DNA from: Chrysomallon squamiferum | Lineage: Eukaryota > Mollusca > Gastropoda > Neomphalida > Peltospiridae | Direction: 5' to 3' | NCBI GenBank assembly: GCA_012295275.1 | Contig: CM022671.1 | Span: 7,043,727-7,107,726, forward strand | Length of the DNA: 64,000 nucleotides | Part shown: piece after piece, positions 1-11,771 of the stretch | Numbering within the stretch: position 1 is the stretch's first letter | Layout: every line of letters starts with the position of its first letter | Program-made: the position numbers and the translations under genes | The notes under the pieces: generated by a model | Databases searched by the model: none | What the model was told of the DNA's origin: nothing | What the model saw: only the letters and a program-made list of their open reading frames with translations

Positions 1-508
1 ACTGTTCTCTCCAAAACGCACCTATTCTCTTTTCACAGGTTACTAATGCACTGTGGTATTATGATGTATGATATATACAAAATTTTTTTTTTTTTTTTTA
101 TTTTGCCGTCAAATATTATATGATTAGGTAGATATATCTCAGAGTTTTCATGCGGAATTTCCAGTTAAAGTAAACGTGATCATACAAATGTAGCAGAATA
201 ATTCCTCTGAATTTTCAGAGACATCTGAACGTTAAAATCATTCATGTTAATGATGTATCATCATACTGCTGTTGTGAAAGAAAGGATTTGTTGAAATGTC
301 AACGTGAAAATATAATCATTCTTGATTATGAATCTCTGTCATTGCATAACTGTCTCTACAGTTTGACGATATCTTACCCCGAAATTCAGAAATCCGAAAA
401 GCTCCGAAATCCGATACTTTTTCCGAGCAGCAGAAATAATACTATTTTTCCATTTTTCCGACCTTTTTACGAATACAAACCGTATTTTATGCACAAAATT
501 ATTCAAAC

Positions 509-561
<53 letters not shown>

Positions 562-687
562 TTTTAAATCCCGCAGACTATTTGTATAAGCTGTTTAGGA
601 AAAATAAATGGAATTTATATTTAAGACGTAGATTCTATTCTCATGCTATTCCGAAATATTACGAAATACTCCGAAATCACTTTGCAG
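1..687. other. Noncoding flank upstream of the first visible lectin exon
   Basis: No supportable exon is seen before position 688. The stretch holds a poly-T run near 80-99, a long ATT microsatellite at 509-560, and a MITE-like repeat from about 355 to 687. The signal-peptide exon that the lectin gene should have is not recognisable here and probably lies upstream of the window. Confidence 0.5.
355..687. mobile_element. MITE-like dispersed repeat, copy 1 (CpG-retaining)
   Basis: This stretch matches 11460-11720 over most of its length, with the same order of blocks: 'gcagcagaaataat', 'cattttatgcacaaaatt', 'aaaaataaatggaatt', 'gattctattctcatgct'. The edges are full of 'ccgaaat' words, typical of short nonautonomous pogo/Tigger-type elements. 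An ATT microsatellite has expanded inside it. Its right side runs directly into the splice acceptor of the lectin exon at 688. The family assignment is inference from the edge motifs. Confidence 0.6.
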
Positions 688-2427
688 CGTCGGGCAGACT
701 CGACTGGGCGAGGTACATGTACACAGCCCAGTCGACGACGCAAGAACCGGGCAGCTCCTGGAAACCAGTGCAGTGCGACTTGTGCGAAGTGTGTGCGCAG
801 ACGTTACCCAGTGACAAATACCCGTGGTGGAGGGTCGACTTCAGTCAAGAGCTTTACATCACTGCAGTGGAAATCACCAATGATAACGGTAGGCTTCGCT
901 GCAAAGCTGAGTTGGGAAAGATTAGTTAGACACCGACTTGTATGCAGCATTAACGTTAATAGCCAGTAATACTAGCAGCAGTAATATCAACTGTAGTGCA
1001 TATCGTAGAAGTAGCTTGGAGTAATAGATGTAGTAATAACAACAGCAGCAGCAGTAGTAGTAGCATTGTATTAGTAATGATGATAGTGGTGATACATGTA
1101 GTAATGATAGTAATTGTAATAGTATTTGTAGTAGTAGTAGTAATAATAATAGTAGTATAGGTCGTAATAATTGTAGTAGTACTAGTAAAAGTGGTAGTAT
1201 AATTATGGAGTAGTAAACATCGTAGTTGTATTAATAGCTATATCAGTAACAGTGGCGCATGTAGTAGTAGTAGTAGTAGTAGTAGTAATAATATAAACAG
1301 TAGTAGTGTATCTATGACCATCAGTTCGTGAGGATTTAGTCGTAAACGTGGTACAAGCTGTAGTATATGTAGTACATCCAACTGCAGCAGTACTAAAATA
1401 TCTTGAAGTGGTTGTTTGTGTAGCCATCGTAGTGAATACAGCAGTGAGATTTGTAATCAGTTTGATCATTATGATAATGACTTGTGAATTGCAGGCAAAC
1501 ATCTCCATAATTTCGCCGTTGAAGTTATGCAGACACCAGCAGACAAAAATCCCGTTCTGTGCGCTGAACAAAAAGGTGTCGTTCCGCCGTACGGTGCCAT
1601 CCTCCTGAAATGTGGCCGACGTATCGCTGGCAGATTTCTTCGCATCAGAAAATACGGGCCTCTGGCGACTGGGGACTTTCTTGTCTTGTGTCGCGTGAAG
1701 GTAACCGCGGAGAAAATAGGTAAATTAATATAACCGAGAATTAGATTTTCCAAAATATCCCTTTGAAAACTGATTTTGTAGCATTTCGAATATTCAGAAG
1801 ATTTCGTGGTACTTTGTAATTTTGAGCTCCAGGATTAAGTGGGGGCTGTCAGCAATAATTTGGTTTCTCTGCAGTTGACATCACTTTGATCAGAGTTCAC
1901 CCAGGAATGCAATTAATGACATTTAACACAAAATAGCATTTTGTTTTTAAATTTATTTTAATTGTATTTTCATTATTTTAATTTTTATTTTCATTATTAT
2001 TATCTTTTTTTTTTTTTTTTTTTTCAAAACTGCTGATGTCGATAACTATTACAGACAAAATCTCTGTTATTTGTCAGTGATGGAGGTAGATGGGTTACTT
2101 CTGCTTTTAAGCTGTAATGTTATGTTAATTGTTCCCAACCCTTTAATCCATTAAGTACCACCACAAGTTGGGAATGAGACCTAAACTATTTCTAAGATGA
2201 CACCGAAACCAAGTCTACCTTCACATCTTCCCAATACTTGGAATACTCGTTACAAAACGTGCACTCCATTTGGTAAACACTGTTACAAAACACGTGTTAA
2301 TAAATTGCCACACATTTCCATACACACATACACAGTCACATACAGTGATACCTATCTTTATCGGCCATTTATCATGTACGGACACTTTCATGAATCTCGA
2401 TCGTTTTACAAATATGTTCCTTATATC

Positions 2428-2459
<32 letters not shown>

Positions 2460-5400
2460 CTTTTTCTAGTTTTTAAAGTTCATATCGCTGGGTTTTTCTT
2501 TCTTCTTCTTTTTTTTTTTTTTTTTTTTTTTTCCCCTCTTTTAGTTGATCTGGATTATAAATACCTCTTTGTGCGGGACAACTTTGCGTTAGGGAAGAAG
2601 ACGTCGTCTTCCAGTCAGTATCGTTCTTGGACGTCGTCAGACAGAGCCGTTGACGGAAACCGGAACAACGCCATCCATTCTGCGTCCTGTTTCCATTCCA
2701 ACATCTACGACATGAACGCTAAGTGGAGAGTCGACTTGGGAGAAACAGTCTTCGTGGAAGCTGTTGTCATCACCAATCGAGCTGACTGCTGCCGTAATAA
2801 ATAAACATCACCAACAACAACAACAACAACCATAACAACAAACACCATCACAACCACCACCAACAATTTCTAGTACAACAACCATCACAACAACCACCAA
2901 CAATTTCTAGTACAACAACAACAACCATAACAACAAACATCATCACAACCACCACCAGCAATTTCTAGTACAACAACAACAACCATAGCAACAAACACCA
3001 TCACAACCACCACCAGCAATTTCTAGTACAACAACAACAACCATAACAACAAACACCATCACAACCACCACCAGCAATTTCTAGTACAACAACCATAACA
3101 ACAAACACCATCACAACCACCACCAACAATTTCTAGTACAACAACCATAACAACAAACACCATCACAACCACCACCAGCAATTTCTAGTACAACAACAAC
3201 AACCATAACAACAAACATCATCACAACCACCACCAGCAATTGCTAGTACAACAACAACAACCATAACAACAAACATCATCACAACAACAACCATAACAAC
3301 AAACACCATCACAACCACCACCAGCAATTGCTAGTACAACAACAACAACAACCATAACAACAAACATCATCACAACCACCACCAGCAATTTCTAGTACAA
3401 CAACAACAAACACCATCACAACCACGACCAGCAATTGCTAGTACAATAACAACAACAAATAACAACAAACACCACAACCAACCACCATCACAACAACAAC
3501 CATAACAACAAACACCATCACAACCACGACCAGCAATTGCTAGTACAATAACAACAACCATAACAACAAACATCATCACAACAACAACCATAACAACAAA
3601 CACCATCACAACCACCACCAGCAATTGCTAGTACAATAACAACAACCATAACAACAAACACCATCACAACCACCACCAGCAATTGATAGTACAACAACAA
3701 CCATAACAACAAACACCATCACAACAACCACCAACAATTTCTAGTACAACAGCAACAACAAACATCATCACAACAACCACCAACAATTTCTAGTACAACA
3801 GCAACAACAAACATCATCACAACAACCACCAGCAATTGCTAGTACTACTACAACAACAAACAACAATAATAATTCGAACAAACAACAACAACACAACAAT
3901 AATAATAATAATTCTAACAGGTTACCCATCTCACTTCAAGTCGGTGTAATTTTTTTCAAACATAGTCGCATTTTTCTCGCCAACTTTCACACTTTAGAAC
4001 TACGTGGTTTTTTTGTTTGTTTTTGTTTTTTCACTCATGACGATTCTAATTGCAGCCTACAGACTAAAAGACATAATCGTGCACGTGGATGACAACGTCT
4101 GCAACAAGCTGGAACGAAGTCCCAGTGCAGGGGAAGTGGTTCTGCTCGAGTGCGAGAACCGCAACACTGCAGGCCGCTACGTGAAGATCAGCAAAACGGG
4201 GACGTTCACCTACGACCTCAACATCGTCAGTGTCTGCGAGGTGGAGGTGTACGGGTCGCCTTTAGGTAAAAAAAATTACACGTGCAGTTTTTTGTTTCCG
4301 TAAACATATACACGTCATTTTTTTTTTTTTATTCGCTGTTTTTCTCTCCTACATCATCACAGCCATTGGTTCACTAATACGTTTTGTACATCGTTTTACT
4401 TACACTTCACACATTGCGCACCAATTATGTTCTTTAACAAATTGGAAGGATACTGCTACATATTAATAAACAAACAAAATCTGCATTACAAATAATACAC
4501 TCGTAGATATTAATAAACTCAAAAAAAAAAAAATCAAAAAAAATCTACATTACAATTACTATACAAATAAATTAATTAATTAAAAATTAAAAATTTGGAG
4601 TGCTATTTGGTCTCGGAATGACTATATGGAACAAAAAAATCTGGAATGTGAAAAAAAAAACCACGCAGAAAACATGGCTGTAGGCACTGGACACTGGATA
4701 CTGAATTTACGCATTTAAACATGATGCTGCGTTAGTAGTGGTCATTTCGAGAAGAAAATGTCTGAAATGGAGTCTGAACTGAGAACTTATGGGCCTACCT
4801 ACCAGATGTCATCTGACTGGTAACTGCTATAAGCACACGTCTTACCAGGAGACATGGAAAAAAATGACACGCAAAATTAAAGTTTCACTTTCACATTATT
4901 TAAGCGTGCGAAAATTACACTGAAGAAAGCCGCTAGAAGAATAAGGACAAAGTTTATAATGGCTGAATCTGAACTATACAAATGTAATTCCCAAGATTAT
5001 TTGTCGTTTTATAGACCAAATACAATCTCGAAATTATTACTTTATGGTTCAGAATGCCTCATGGCGTTGTAGAATGGACATAATATCTCATCTTGTCCTA
5101 CAGTTAATTTTTTGTGACTTATAAATAATCCAGGATGAGTAGTTTACTGACCAGCGTCACGCCAAGCGCTGCGAGTTCTCAACCTGTCTGCGACTAACTC
5201 ATTTACACGACGATAGATTATCCTGTGTACTAAATCATCTAAACGACAGATTATCCTCTGTGTACTGAATCATTTAGACAACGACAGATTATCTTCTTTG
5301 TACTAAATAATCTAGACGACGACAGATTATCTTCTATGTACTAAATCATCTAAAAATCGATATATTATCTCCTATATATGTAATATTCTCCTATAATAAT

Positions 5401-5679
5401 AACAGCACCACCACCAGCAACAACAACAATAAATAAATAAATAAATAAATAAATAAAATGAAATGAAATGAAGCAAGAGTAGAAATTAAGTATCAACGAA
5501 TTTTATAACCGTAAACAAAAGCAAAAACATTTTGTCCGGTGTCCGAGTGTGTACATGTGCCTCATTATATTTATTATTAATATTAGCTATACTCCTTTAA
5601 TCTATTAACCTGTTCATTTCTTTTGTTCAGTTTTTCATTCCATTATTTTTAATTATTCTTATTCTTGTTGTTGTTGTTG

Positions 5680-5744
<65 letters not shown>

Positions 5745-7010
5745 GATGTATTTATTGATTTATTTTGTTCATGTGCTCAGATCGAAACTGGCTTCTTTCT
5801 GTTCCCTTTGACGATAAACACAATGGTCCAAATTTTAGTGCTGAAAAACATCCGTCTTGGCTTGCCATGGACGGCAACGTGTCCAGCTCTTTCGAGCTTG
5901 GCAGCTGTAGCAGCCACGCGAACTTTCAAGGAATTGCTGAGTGGTTTGCAATACTAAGTGTGAAAATACACGTGACCAGGGCACTGATTATCACCCCAAT
6001 ATCTGCAGGTATTTGATTAAAATTAAATAATGTAGTTGTTAGCAGTATTTTTTTTTTAAAAGTACTTAGAACGTCTTCTGATTCTTTTACTGGCAAAAGC
6101 TGGCAGCCGTTTACAGGCAAAAGACCTCACGATGCTAATTAGTTTGAATGCTTTCGGACCAAAAAAGAAAGAATGAAAGAAAAGGTGAAAATCATAATGC
6201 ACACATAGTATGAAAGTGATCATGTAATAACTTGAAAGGTAAAAATGATTAACATCAAGTGGATAATTTTAATTACTGTTGTAGCTGAATTAAGTGGCCT
6301 CGTCAATCATCTCATTTTACGTAACTGATCATCTCGTCTCACGTAATGTCTATCAGTCATTCGTCTCACGTAATGTCTTTCATCGATCATCTCGTCTCAC
6401 GAAATATCTCATCGATCATCTCGTCTCACGAAATATCTCATTCAATCATCTCGTCTCACGTAATGTCTATCAATCATTCGTCTCACGTAATGTCTTTCAT
6501 CGATCATCTCGTCTCACGAAATATCTCATTCAATCATCTCGTCTCACGTAATGTCTTTTATCGATCACTCGTCTCACGAAATATCTGTCATCAAACATCT
6601 CGTCTCACGTAATGTCACTGATGGGATATCTTCATACAATAGGTGAGATTTTAAAATCTACATTTTTATACCAATCATTTGTACGTAGATTTACGTTGTA
6701 GGTGACTGTAATTATTATTATTATTTTTTTTTATTTATTTTATTTATTTTTTTAAATACTTTTTCAATATAGAAAGATGTGTATTCGTTCACAAAGATTC
6801 TGTTTTCTCTGTACTGCAGGTCCAACATTTCTACCTTTCTTTTTCCACGTGGATGACTACAGAGTCGCTCACGACGGAAGTGCGCAACCAGGACTGCCAA
6901 TTAAGTTAAGTTTCAAGGAGAAGCCATATGGAAATAAAATTAAGATCAGTTCAGGCTTTCAGTACACAACTCTCGTCCTCTGCGAAGTAGAGGTCTACGG
7001 TCATCAGTGA
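688..7010 (+). CDS. Triple FTP-domain (fucolectin-like) protein, 3' part of gene
   Basis: Six exons: 688-888, 1495-1719, 2545-2793, 4056-4265, 5781-6008, 6820-7010, all joined by phase-1 GT-AG introns and ending in TGA. They encode three tandem fucolectin/tachylectin-4/pentraxin (FTP) domains, two exons each. Domain 1 has the PWWRVDF core and ends with LCRVKV. Domain 2 has AVDGN, KWRVDLG, ITNRADCC and CEVEVYG. Domain 3 has MDGN and ends CEVEVYGHQ. FTP domains are secreted F-type lectin folds that bind fucose and calcium. In domain 2 the R-x-D-x4-R motif with vicinal Cys-Cys is intact; domains 1 and 3 lack it. The first exon begins in phase 1 after 'tttgcag', so an upstream exon, presumably with the signal peptide, is missing. 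More FTP domains could precede it. Family call is firm; sugar specificity is unknown. Confidence 0.85.
889..1494. repeat. Degenerate AGT/GTA trinucleotide repeat in the intron splitting FTP domain 1
   Basis: From about 960 to 1300 the intron is built almost entirely of agt, gta and aat triplets. Open frames across it on both strands are by-products of the triplet repeat. Confidence 0.8.
1720..2544. other. Intron between FTP domains 1 and 2
   Basis: AT-rich intron with poly-T runs near 2007-2024, 2432-2457 and 2511-2532. The last one serves as a long polypyrimidine tract shortly before the acceptor at 2544. No other feature is seen. Confidence 0.6.
2803..3920. repeat. CAA-rich minisatellite in the intron splitting FTP domain 2
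   Basis: About 1.1 kb of imperfect tandem units, mostly 57-58 bp. Each contains 'caacaaccataacaacaaac', 'accatcacaaccaccacca' and 'gcaatttctagtacaac'. Units vary by loss of CAA triplets and by ttctag/ttgctag exchange. The open frames on the minus strand here (Val/Leu-rich) come only from the repeat. Confidence 0.9.
4266..5780. repeat. Intron between FTP domains 2 and 3, with a short minisatellite and ATT microsatellite
   Basis: Mostly AT-rich unique sequence. At about 5190-5370 there are four imperfect units of about 50 bp sharing 'gacagattatcttct.tgtactaaatcatcta'-type words (split here for brevity). A long ATT microsatellite lies at 5683-5743, shortly before the acceptor. Confidence 0.7.
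6300..6620. repeat. Roughly 30-bp minisatellite in the intron splitting FTP domain 3
   Basis: About ten imperfect units built on 'atctcgtctcacg' followed by 'taatgtcttt' or 'aaatatctcat'. Open frames with repeated His-Leu-Val-Ser-Arg come from the repeat and are not genes. Confidence 0.9.
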
Positions 7011-7042
7011 AAAACGTTTTCGTCAAACACAGTAATAATCTA

Positions 7043-7048
7043 AATAAA
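7043..7048 (+). promoter_or_regulatory. Polyadenylation signal AATAAA of the FTP lectin gene
   Basis: Canonical AATAAA 33 nt after the TGA at 7008-7010, at a sensible distance for a short 3' UTR. Confidence 0.6.
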
Positions 7049-7289
7049 AAGAAAATCAACAACATAGAAGTATTTGGTGTGCTCGATTTTCCTTTTTCTC
7101 TATACAGGTGATACACTCCGACACTCAACGAGCCTATCGAGCGAAAGTTAATAATACCAAATATGTTTCGAAAATTTCCAGTTTTAGTATAAAAGAGTTA
7201 GGTCAACAGAAAGGATTAGGTCAGATTTTGGTGAGGATGAGCGTTAGAGTATACATTTTCTCATTTACATCATTTTTTGGAATATTTTT

Positions 7290-8300
7290 CTTCTTATGAA
7301 GGTTAAGGGTGAGGTTAGCTTTAGGATAGATATATATTTTAATATATATCAGGGTTACGGTTAGGATCAGGAAGAAGGTTAGGAATAGTTGGTGGCGATT
7401 GTTATTTTAATGAAATTTTAATTTATCATATTATTAAATCCAAGGTTAGGGTTTGGGCTAGATTTATGGTTAGGGTTAGCTTTAGCTCGAGTGTTAGATT
7501 TAATTATTTACCTCCAGAGAATTTTCGTATAAAACTTGAAACATCTTATGATGAATTTTAGGATAAAATTGAAAAACAAATGTATTTCTAAAATAAAATA
7601 ATAAAAATAAATAAATAAATATCTTGGTAGAATTACTTACGAGTGTAAGGATAAATTCAAAAAACACAAACAGACATTTATTTCAAAAGATTAATTGCGT
7701 AAACTTTGAGATGAGTTTTAGGATAGTATTTAAAATATGCTTTATTTTAATAAAACGTTAATTTATGATATTGTTAGAAGTAACCTTATGACTTGAATGA
7801 AGATAGGGCTAGGGTTAAGGATTTGGGCTAGGGTTAGAATTAGAGTCAGATTTAAGTATATATTGACTTAAAGAGAGTTTTCGTATGAAACTTGAAAAAT
7901 CTTCTGATGAGTTTTGGGATAAAAGTGAAAAATGTTGGGGAAATTTCACAGTGAGTGTTTGGATAAACTTTATGATAACTTTTATTTCAAGAAAAAAGTT
8001 TATGATGATTGTTAGGATAATATTCTGAATCCGTTTTAGTTTAATAAAACATTAATTGATCATGTTGTTAGAATAAGGTGATGGTTATGGTTTATGGTTG
8101 GGGTTAGGGTAGTGTTAGGGTTAGGGTTAGGGTAAAGGTTAGGATTAGGGTTAAGATTAGGGTTAGGGTTAGGGTTAGGGTTAGGGTTAGCATTATGGTC
8201 AGGGTTCGGGTTAGAATTAGAGTAGCTTTAACTATCTATTTACCTAAAGAGAATTTTCGTATAAATCTTAAAAACTTTTACGACGAGTGTTAGCATAAAT
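7290..8300. repeat. Degenerate telomere-like (TTAGGG) region with a perfect core
   Basis: An interstitial telomeric block. A perfect run of TTAGGG units lies at about 8157-8190, embedded in degenerate ttaggg/ttaggt/ctaggg words from about 7300 to 8225. A larger unit repeats three times: the phrase 'gagaattttcgtataaa' or its variant starts near 7517, 7873 and 8249, a period of about 356-376 bp, each copy followed by an aaacttgaaa-type block. Confidence 0.85.
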
Positions 8301-8397
8301 TCTCCAAAAACCAACAAACAAAAAACTCAAAAAAAAACCCAGTAAACTTAACAAAAACAACAAGAAAACACAAACAAAAACCAACAACAACATACTA

Positions 8398-8422
8398 CTA
8401 CTACTACTAATAATAATAATAA

Positions 8423-8453
<31 letters not shown>

Positions 8454-8536
8454 AAGAAGAAGAAGAAGAAGAAGAAGAAGAAGAAGAAGAAGAAGAAGAA
8501 GAAGAAGAAGAAGAAGAAGAAGAAGAAGAAGAAGAA
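8398..8536. repeat. AAG microsatellite with ATA/ACT edges
   Basis: Over 100 bp of (AAG)n, preceded by short CTA and ATA triplet runs. The poly-Leu open frame on the minus strand is an artefact of it. Confidence 0.95.
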
Positions 8537-8539
8537 AAA

Positions 8540-9060
8540 ATAATAGAGACAATAATAATAATTTTGGAAAGTTTATGATGAGTGTTGGGAAAGTTAATAA
8601 CGTCAGTAATTAATGGCTACAGCAAAAATAGATCAGATAATGTTTCAGAATTAGAATGAGAGTGAAGTCCGAGAGGGCAGAGATGAAGATACCGCAGGCC
8701 CGAGTCATGAGCTGAACTTCAGTACGTAAAAGAGAATCCGCACTGAAACAGTCACCATTTCCGCACCGAAGACGTTGTGAGTGTGGATCCTCAGAAGAAA
8801 CTGGCTTAGAAAGTGCCGCAAACAGAAAACACAAATCTCTGCATGGACTTCACAGATATCTTATCTTTTCAGTAGGAAGCATGTCTTTGTTGATGCCAGG
8901 TTTGGGTTAGATGAGACTGGCAGGGATATCAGCAAGTAGTTGTATACTGCTGAATGTGGAGGAGGGCAACTCCAGAGCACAAGGGCAGGATTTGTGCGAC
9001 TGACTGAATGAAATATACTTTCTTTCCACTGTCTTACTTCCATGTTCTAATATTATCGAT
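8540..9060. other. Non-repetitive stretch with no recognised gene
   Basis: Base composition is more balanced than its surroundings. Minus-strand open frames of 74 and 60 codons occur at 8610-8834 and 8861-9043. They match no family I recognise, show no convincing splice context, and are not called as genes. It could be a decayed exon or element. Confidence 0.3.
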
Positions 9061-9933
9061 ACTGGAGGTGAGATCAAACAAATCAATAAATAAAATAAAA
9101 TTTTTTTTTTTTTTTTTTGTTTCTTTTTATTCATTTGAAGTGCAAAATATTTTTAATTTTTTTAGCTTTTATCAAGATAAACATTCATTAAATGAGAAAA
9201 TGGTATTGCAAACAAACAGAAAGACTATTCAACTCTGGAACTAACAATAACAAAAATAAACATTACACCGCTGATAGTGCTGTCAGCTGTTTGAGATTTA
9301 CAGCCATGTTTTTACGTTCTGCAGTATCATCAATATGTGCAATGCAGCATCACAAAATTGATTACAGTTTACTGACTGTCAACGCTAGCTGATGTTGTGA
9401 TGATGATGATGATGATGAATCCAGTGAGAGGCGAACAGACCAGGCAGACATTAGCAGTTTGTGAATCTCCAGACCCTGTAAGATCTGCCCTGTATTCATT
9501 TTCATAACACATTAATATTCATTACTTAATCATGAATATTCATATTTGTATTTGATTTCCATTGTTTGAGGTAGATAATCATCAATATTTAAAACTGACA
9601 TAAGTAGAATGAGAATGTTAACATTTAGCAGTATTCAATACATAATCAGTATTTGTTTTATATATACAGTGTAAGAAAACAGAATCAGGTGTGTTGTTGT
9701 TAACAGGTTTTTAATAAGTTTTATATTGTGTATGTAATCAACGTACTTTTGCTGGAATCTGTAGTGCTGTTTTCAACCTCTCAGGACATCTGACCTTTGA
9801 CCAAGAACAGTGATTGGCCAGTGCAGTGTTTTAATGCAATAGGTGAGCTGGAAACATTGCATGCTTTATCTTCTAGGTGACTTTTAATGTTCCATGTAAG
9901 GTGTGCCGGCCAAAGATCCCCAACTTCAGGTGA

Positions 9934-10165
9934 TTATGCTGTTGGTTTGAGTTTTGGCTTCACTGTGATTTGAATTTTGGCTTGAATGTTATTTGAGTTG
10001 TGGTTTAATGTTATTTGACTTTTGGCTTCACAGTTAATTTGAATTTTGGCTTCACAGTTATTTGAGTTTTGGCTTGAGTGTTATTTGAATTTTGGCTTCA
10101 CAGTTATTTGAGTTTTGGCTTGAGTGTTATTTGAATTTTAGCTTCACTGTTATTTGAGTTTTGTA
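9934..10165. repeat. About 23-bp minisatellite
   Basis: About ten tandem units of 'ttatttgaattttggcttca' plus 'cag', alternating with a variant carrying 'gagttttggcttgagtg'. Alternation gives a higher-order period of about 46 bp. Confidence 0.85.
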
Positions 10166-11282
10166 TCTTGTAATCAATTTTATCAATCCTCACAGTTTAT
10201 GTTAACAGTGATGGAACAAACAAAAAAAATAAAGAACACAACAAATTCAAAATATGCTTTGAAATGTTTATTTCCAGATAACTGCCTGTTCACAGCAACA
10301 AGGTAAAGCTATCAGTATACCAGCCAATATTCAAGTGTAAAAAGCAAATACAAGAATTCATGAAACAAAAATTACAAAAAGAAAAGAAAAGAAAAATATG
10401 CACAGCAGTACAGGCGTTTAGATAACACCTATGAATTATATTTGACATAAGAAATTTAAAAAAAAATAAAAATAAAATAAAAAATGAATATGGTTTGTTA
10501 AATGATTATAAAAATATGTAACAGACATTTCAAAATTATTGGTGATAAATAATAATGACAACTTAATGGCATTAAATGGTATTTATATATCTGTATATAT
10601 ATAAATGAAATGCAAAGTGGAATCCGAGTGAATTCATATGAACTGCAGAGAAAAAAGTTTATTTTTAATCAGTTAAATGCAGTGAAAAAGCTTTATGAAT
10701 GAAAATATGATGAGAAAAAATAGGGGTGGAGAACTTAGGGAAGGGAGATAACCTATGATGATGCTATGTCTCACATTTAGATATATATGTAAGGAAAAAT
10801 AATTTAATGTTGGAACAAAAAAATAAATTAAAATAATGATAGAATAAATTAAATTCAAAATTAAATTTTAGTGATGAGCAAAAATAAAAATATAAAATTT
10901 AATTTAAAAATATGAAATCTATATTGTCTATCTATAGCATAAAACAAACCAGTGTAATACTAGATGTAACTATTAATGTTTTACTAATTATTCATTTATT
11001 TATTTTATATATCCTATGTGACTTTTCTAATTATATTTTACATATTATTAATTATTATTAATTAATATTTTTATTAAAACAAAACATTTGGAAATTAATT
11101 TTTCTGAATTTTTTCTTTAAATTTAAAAACAAAATAAATAATAATCATCATTATTAGAATAGGTAATAATGAAGTTAGGAGTATTATTTTACACCTTTGC
11201 ATAGAATTTAAAATAATAATAAATAATAATAATAATAATAACTGAACACATTTTAAAAATAATTATATTACTTAAATTCAGT

Positions 11283-11365
11283 TAGGGTTAGGGTTAGCCT
11301 TTGGGCTAGGGTTAGTCTTAGAGTTAAAGTTAGGATCAGGTTTAGGTTTAGATTTAGGTTTAGCT
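11283..11365. repeat. Second, short degenerate TTAGGG-like block
   Basis: Begins 'gttagggttagggttag' and decays into ttaggat/ttaggttt words. Same type as the block at 7.3-8.3 kb, 3 kb away. Confidence 0.7.
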
Positions 11366-11459
11366 CAAGACTATAATATCTGTATTTTAAGATTTTTATT
11401 TTCTTAACTACTTTATTTAAAAATTAGCTTTTTCAAATTATTCCAATATAAAATAATAA

Positions 11460-11720
11460 TCCAAAACTTTTTCCAAGCAGCAGAAATAATAATATCTTAC
11501 AGAGTTTGAACTGTTTTGCATATACAAACTGCATTTTATGCACAAAATTGTTTTTAAAATCCTGCTGACTATCTGTGTAAGCTGTGTATGAAAAATAAAT
11601 GGAATTCATATTTAGACAAGGATTCTATTCTCATGCTACCTCCTTATGTTCCAAAATTCAAAATATTCCAAAATCTGAAACACTTCAGGTACCAAGCAAT
11701 TTGGATAAAGGATTGTGAAT
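11460..11720. mobile_element. MITE-like dispersed repeat, copy 2 (CpG-decayed)
   Basis: Same family as 355-687. Nearly every CpG of copy 1 reads TpG or CpA here: 'ccgagcagcag' becomes 'ccaagcagcag', 'ccgaaat' becomes 'ccaaaat'. It extends further right than copy 1, to 'aatttggataaaggattgtg', an ending reminiscent of pogo/Tigger-type terminal repeats (inference). Confidence 0.6.
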
Positions 11721-11771
11721 GTGTCTTACTTAAATAAATAAATGGAATATACAGTTCAGTTTCTGTTTTAG

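Noticed and set aside
3370-3712. Minus-strand open frames rich in Val, Leu and Cys
   Set aside because: They are translations of the CAA-rich minisatellite and repeat with its unit.
6294-6612. Plus-strand frames with repeated HLVSRN words
   Set aside because: Produced by the 30-bp minisatellite within a lectin intron.
8268-8552. Minus-strand frame with a long poly-Leu tract
   Set aside because: It is an AAG microsatellite read on the other strand, not a membrane protein.
8610-9043. Two minus-strand frames of 74 and 60 codons
   Set aside because: No recognised family, no convincing splice sites, and the LRCGNGDCF word alone is too short to call a receptor repeat.
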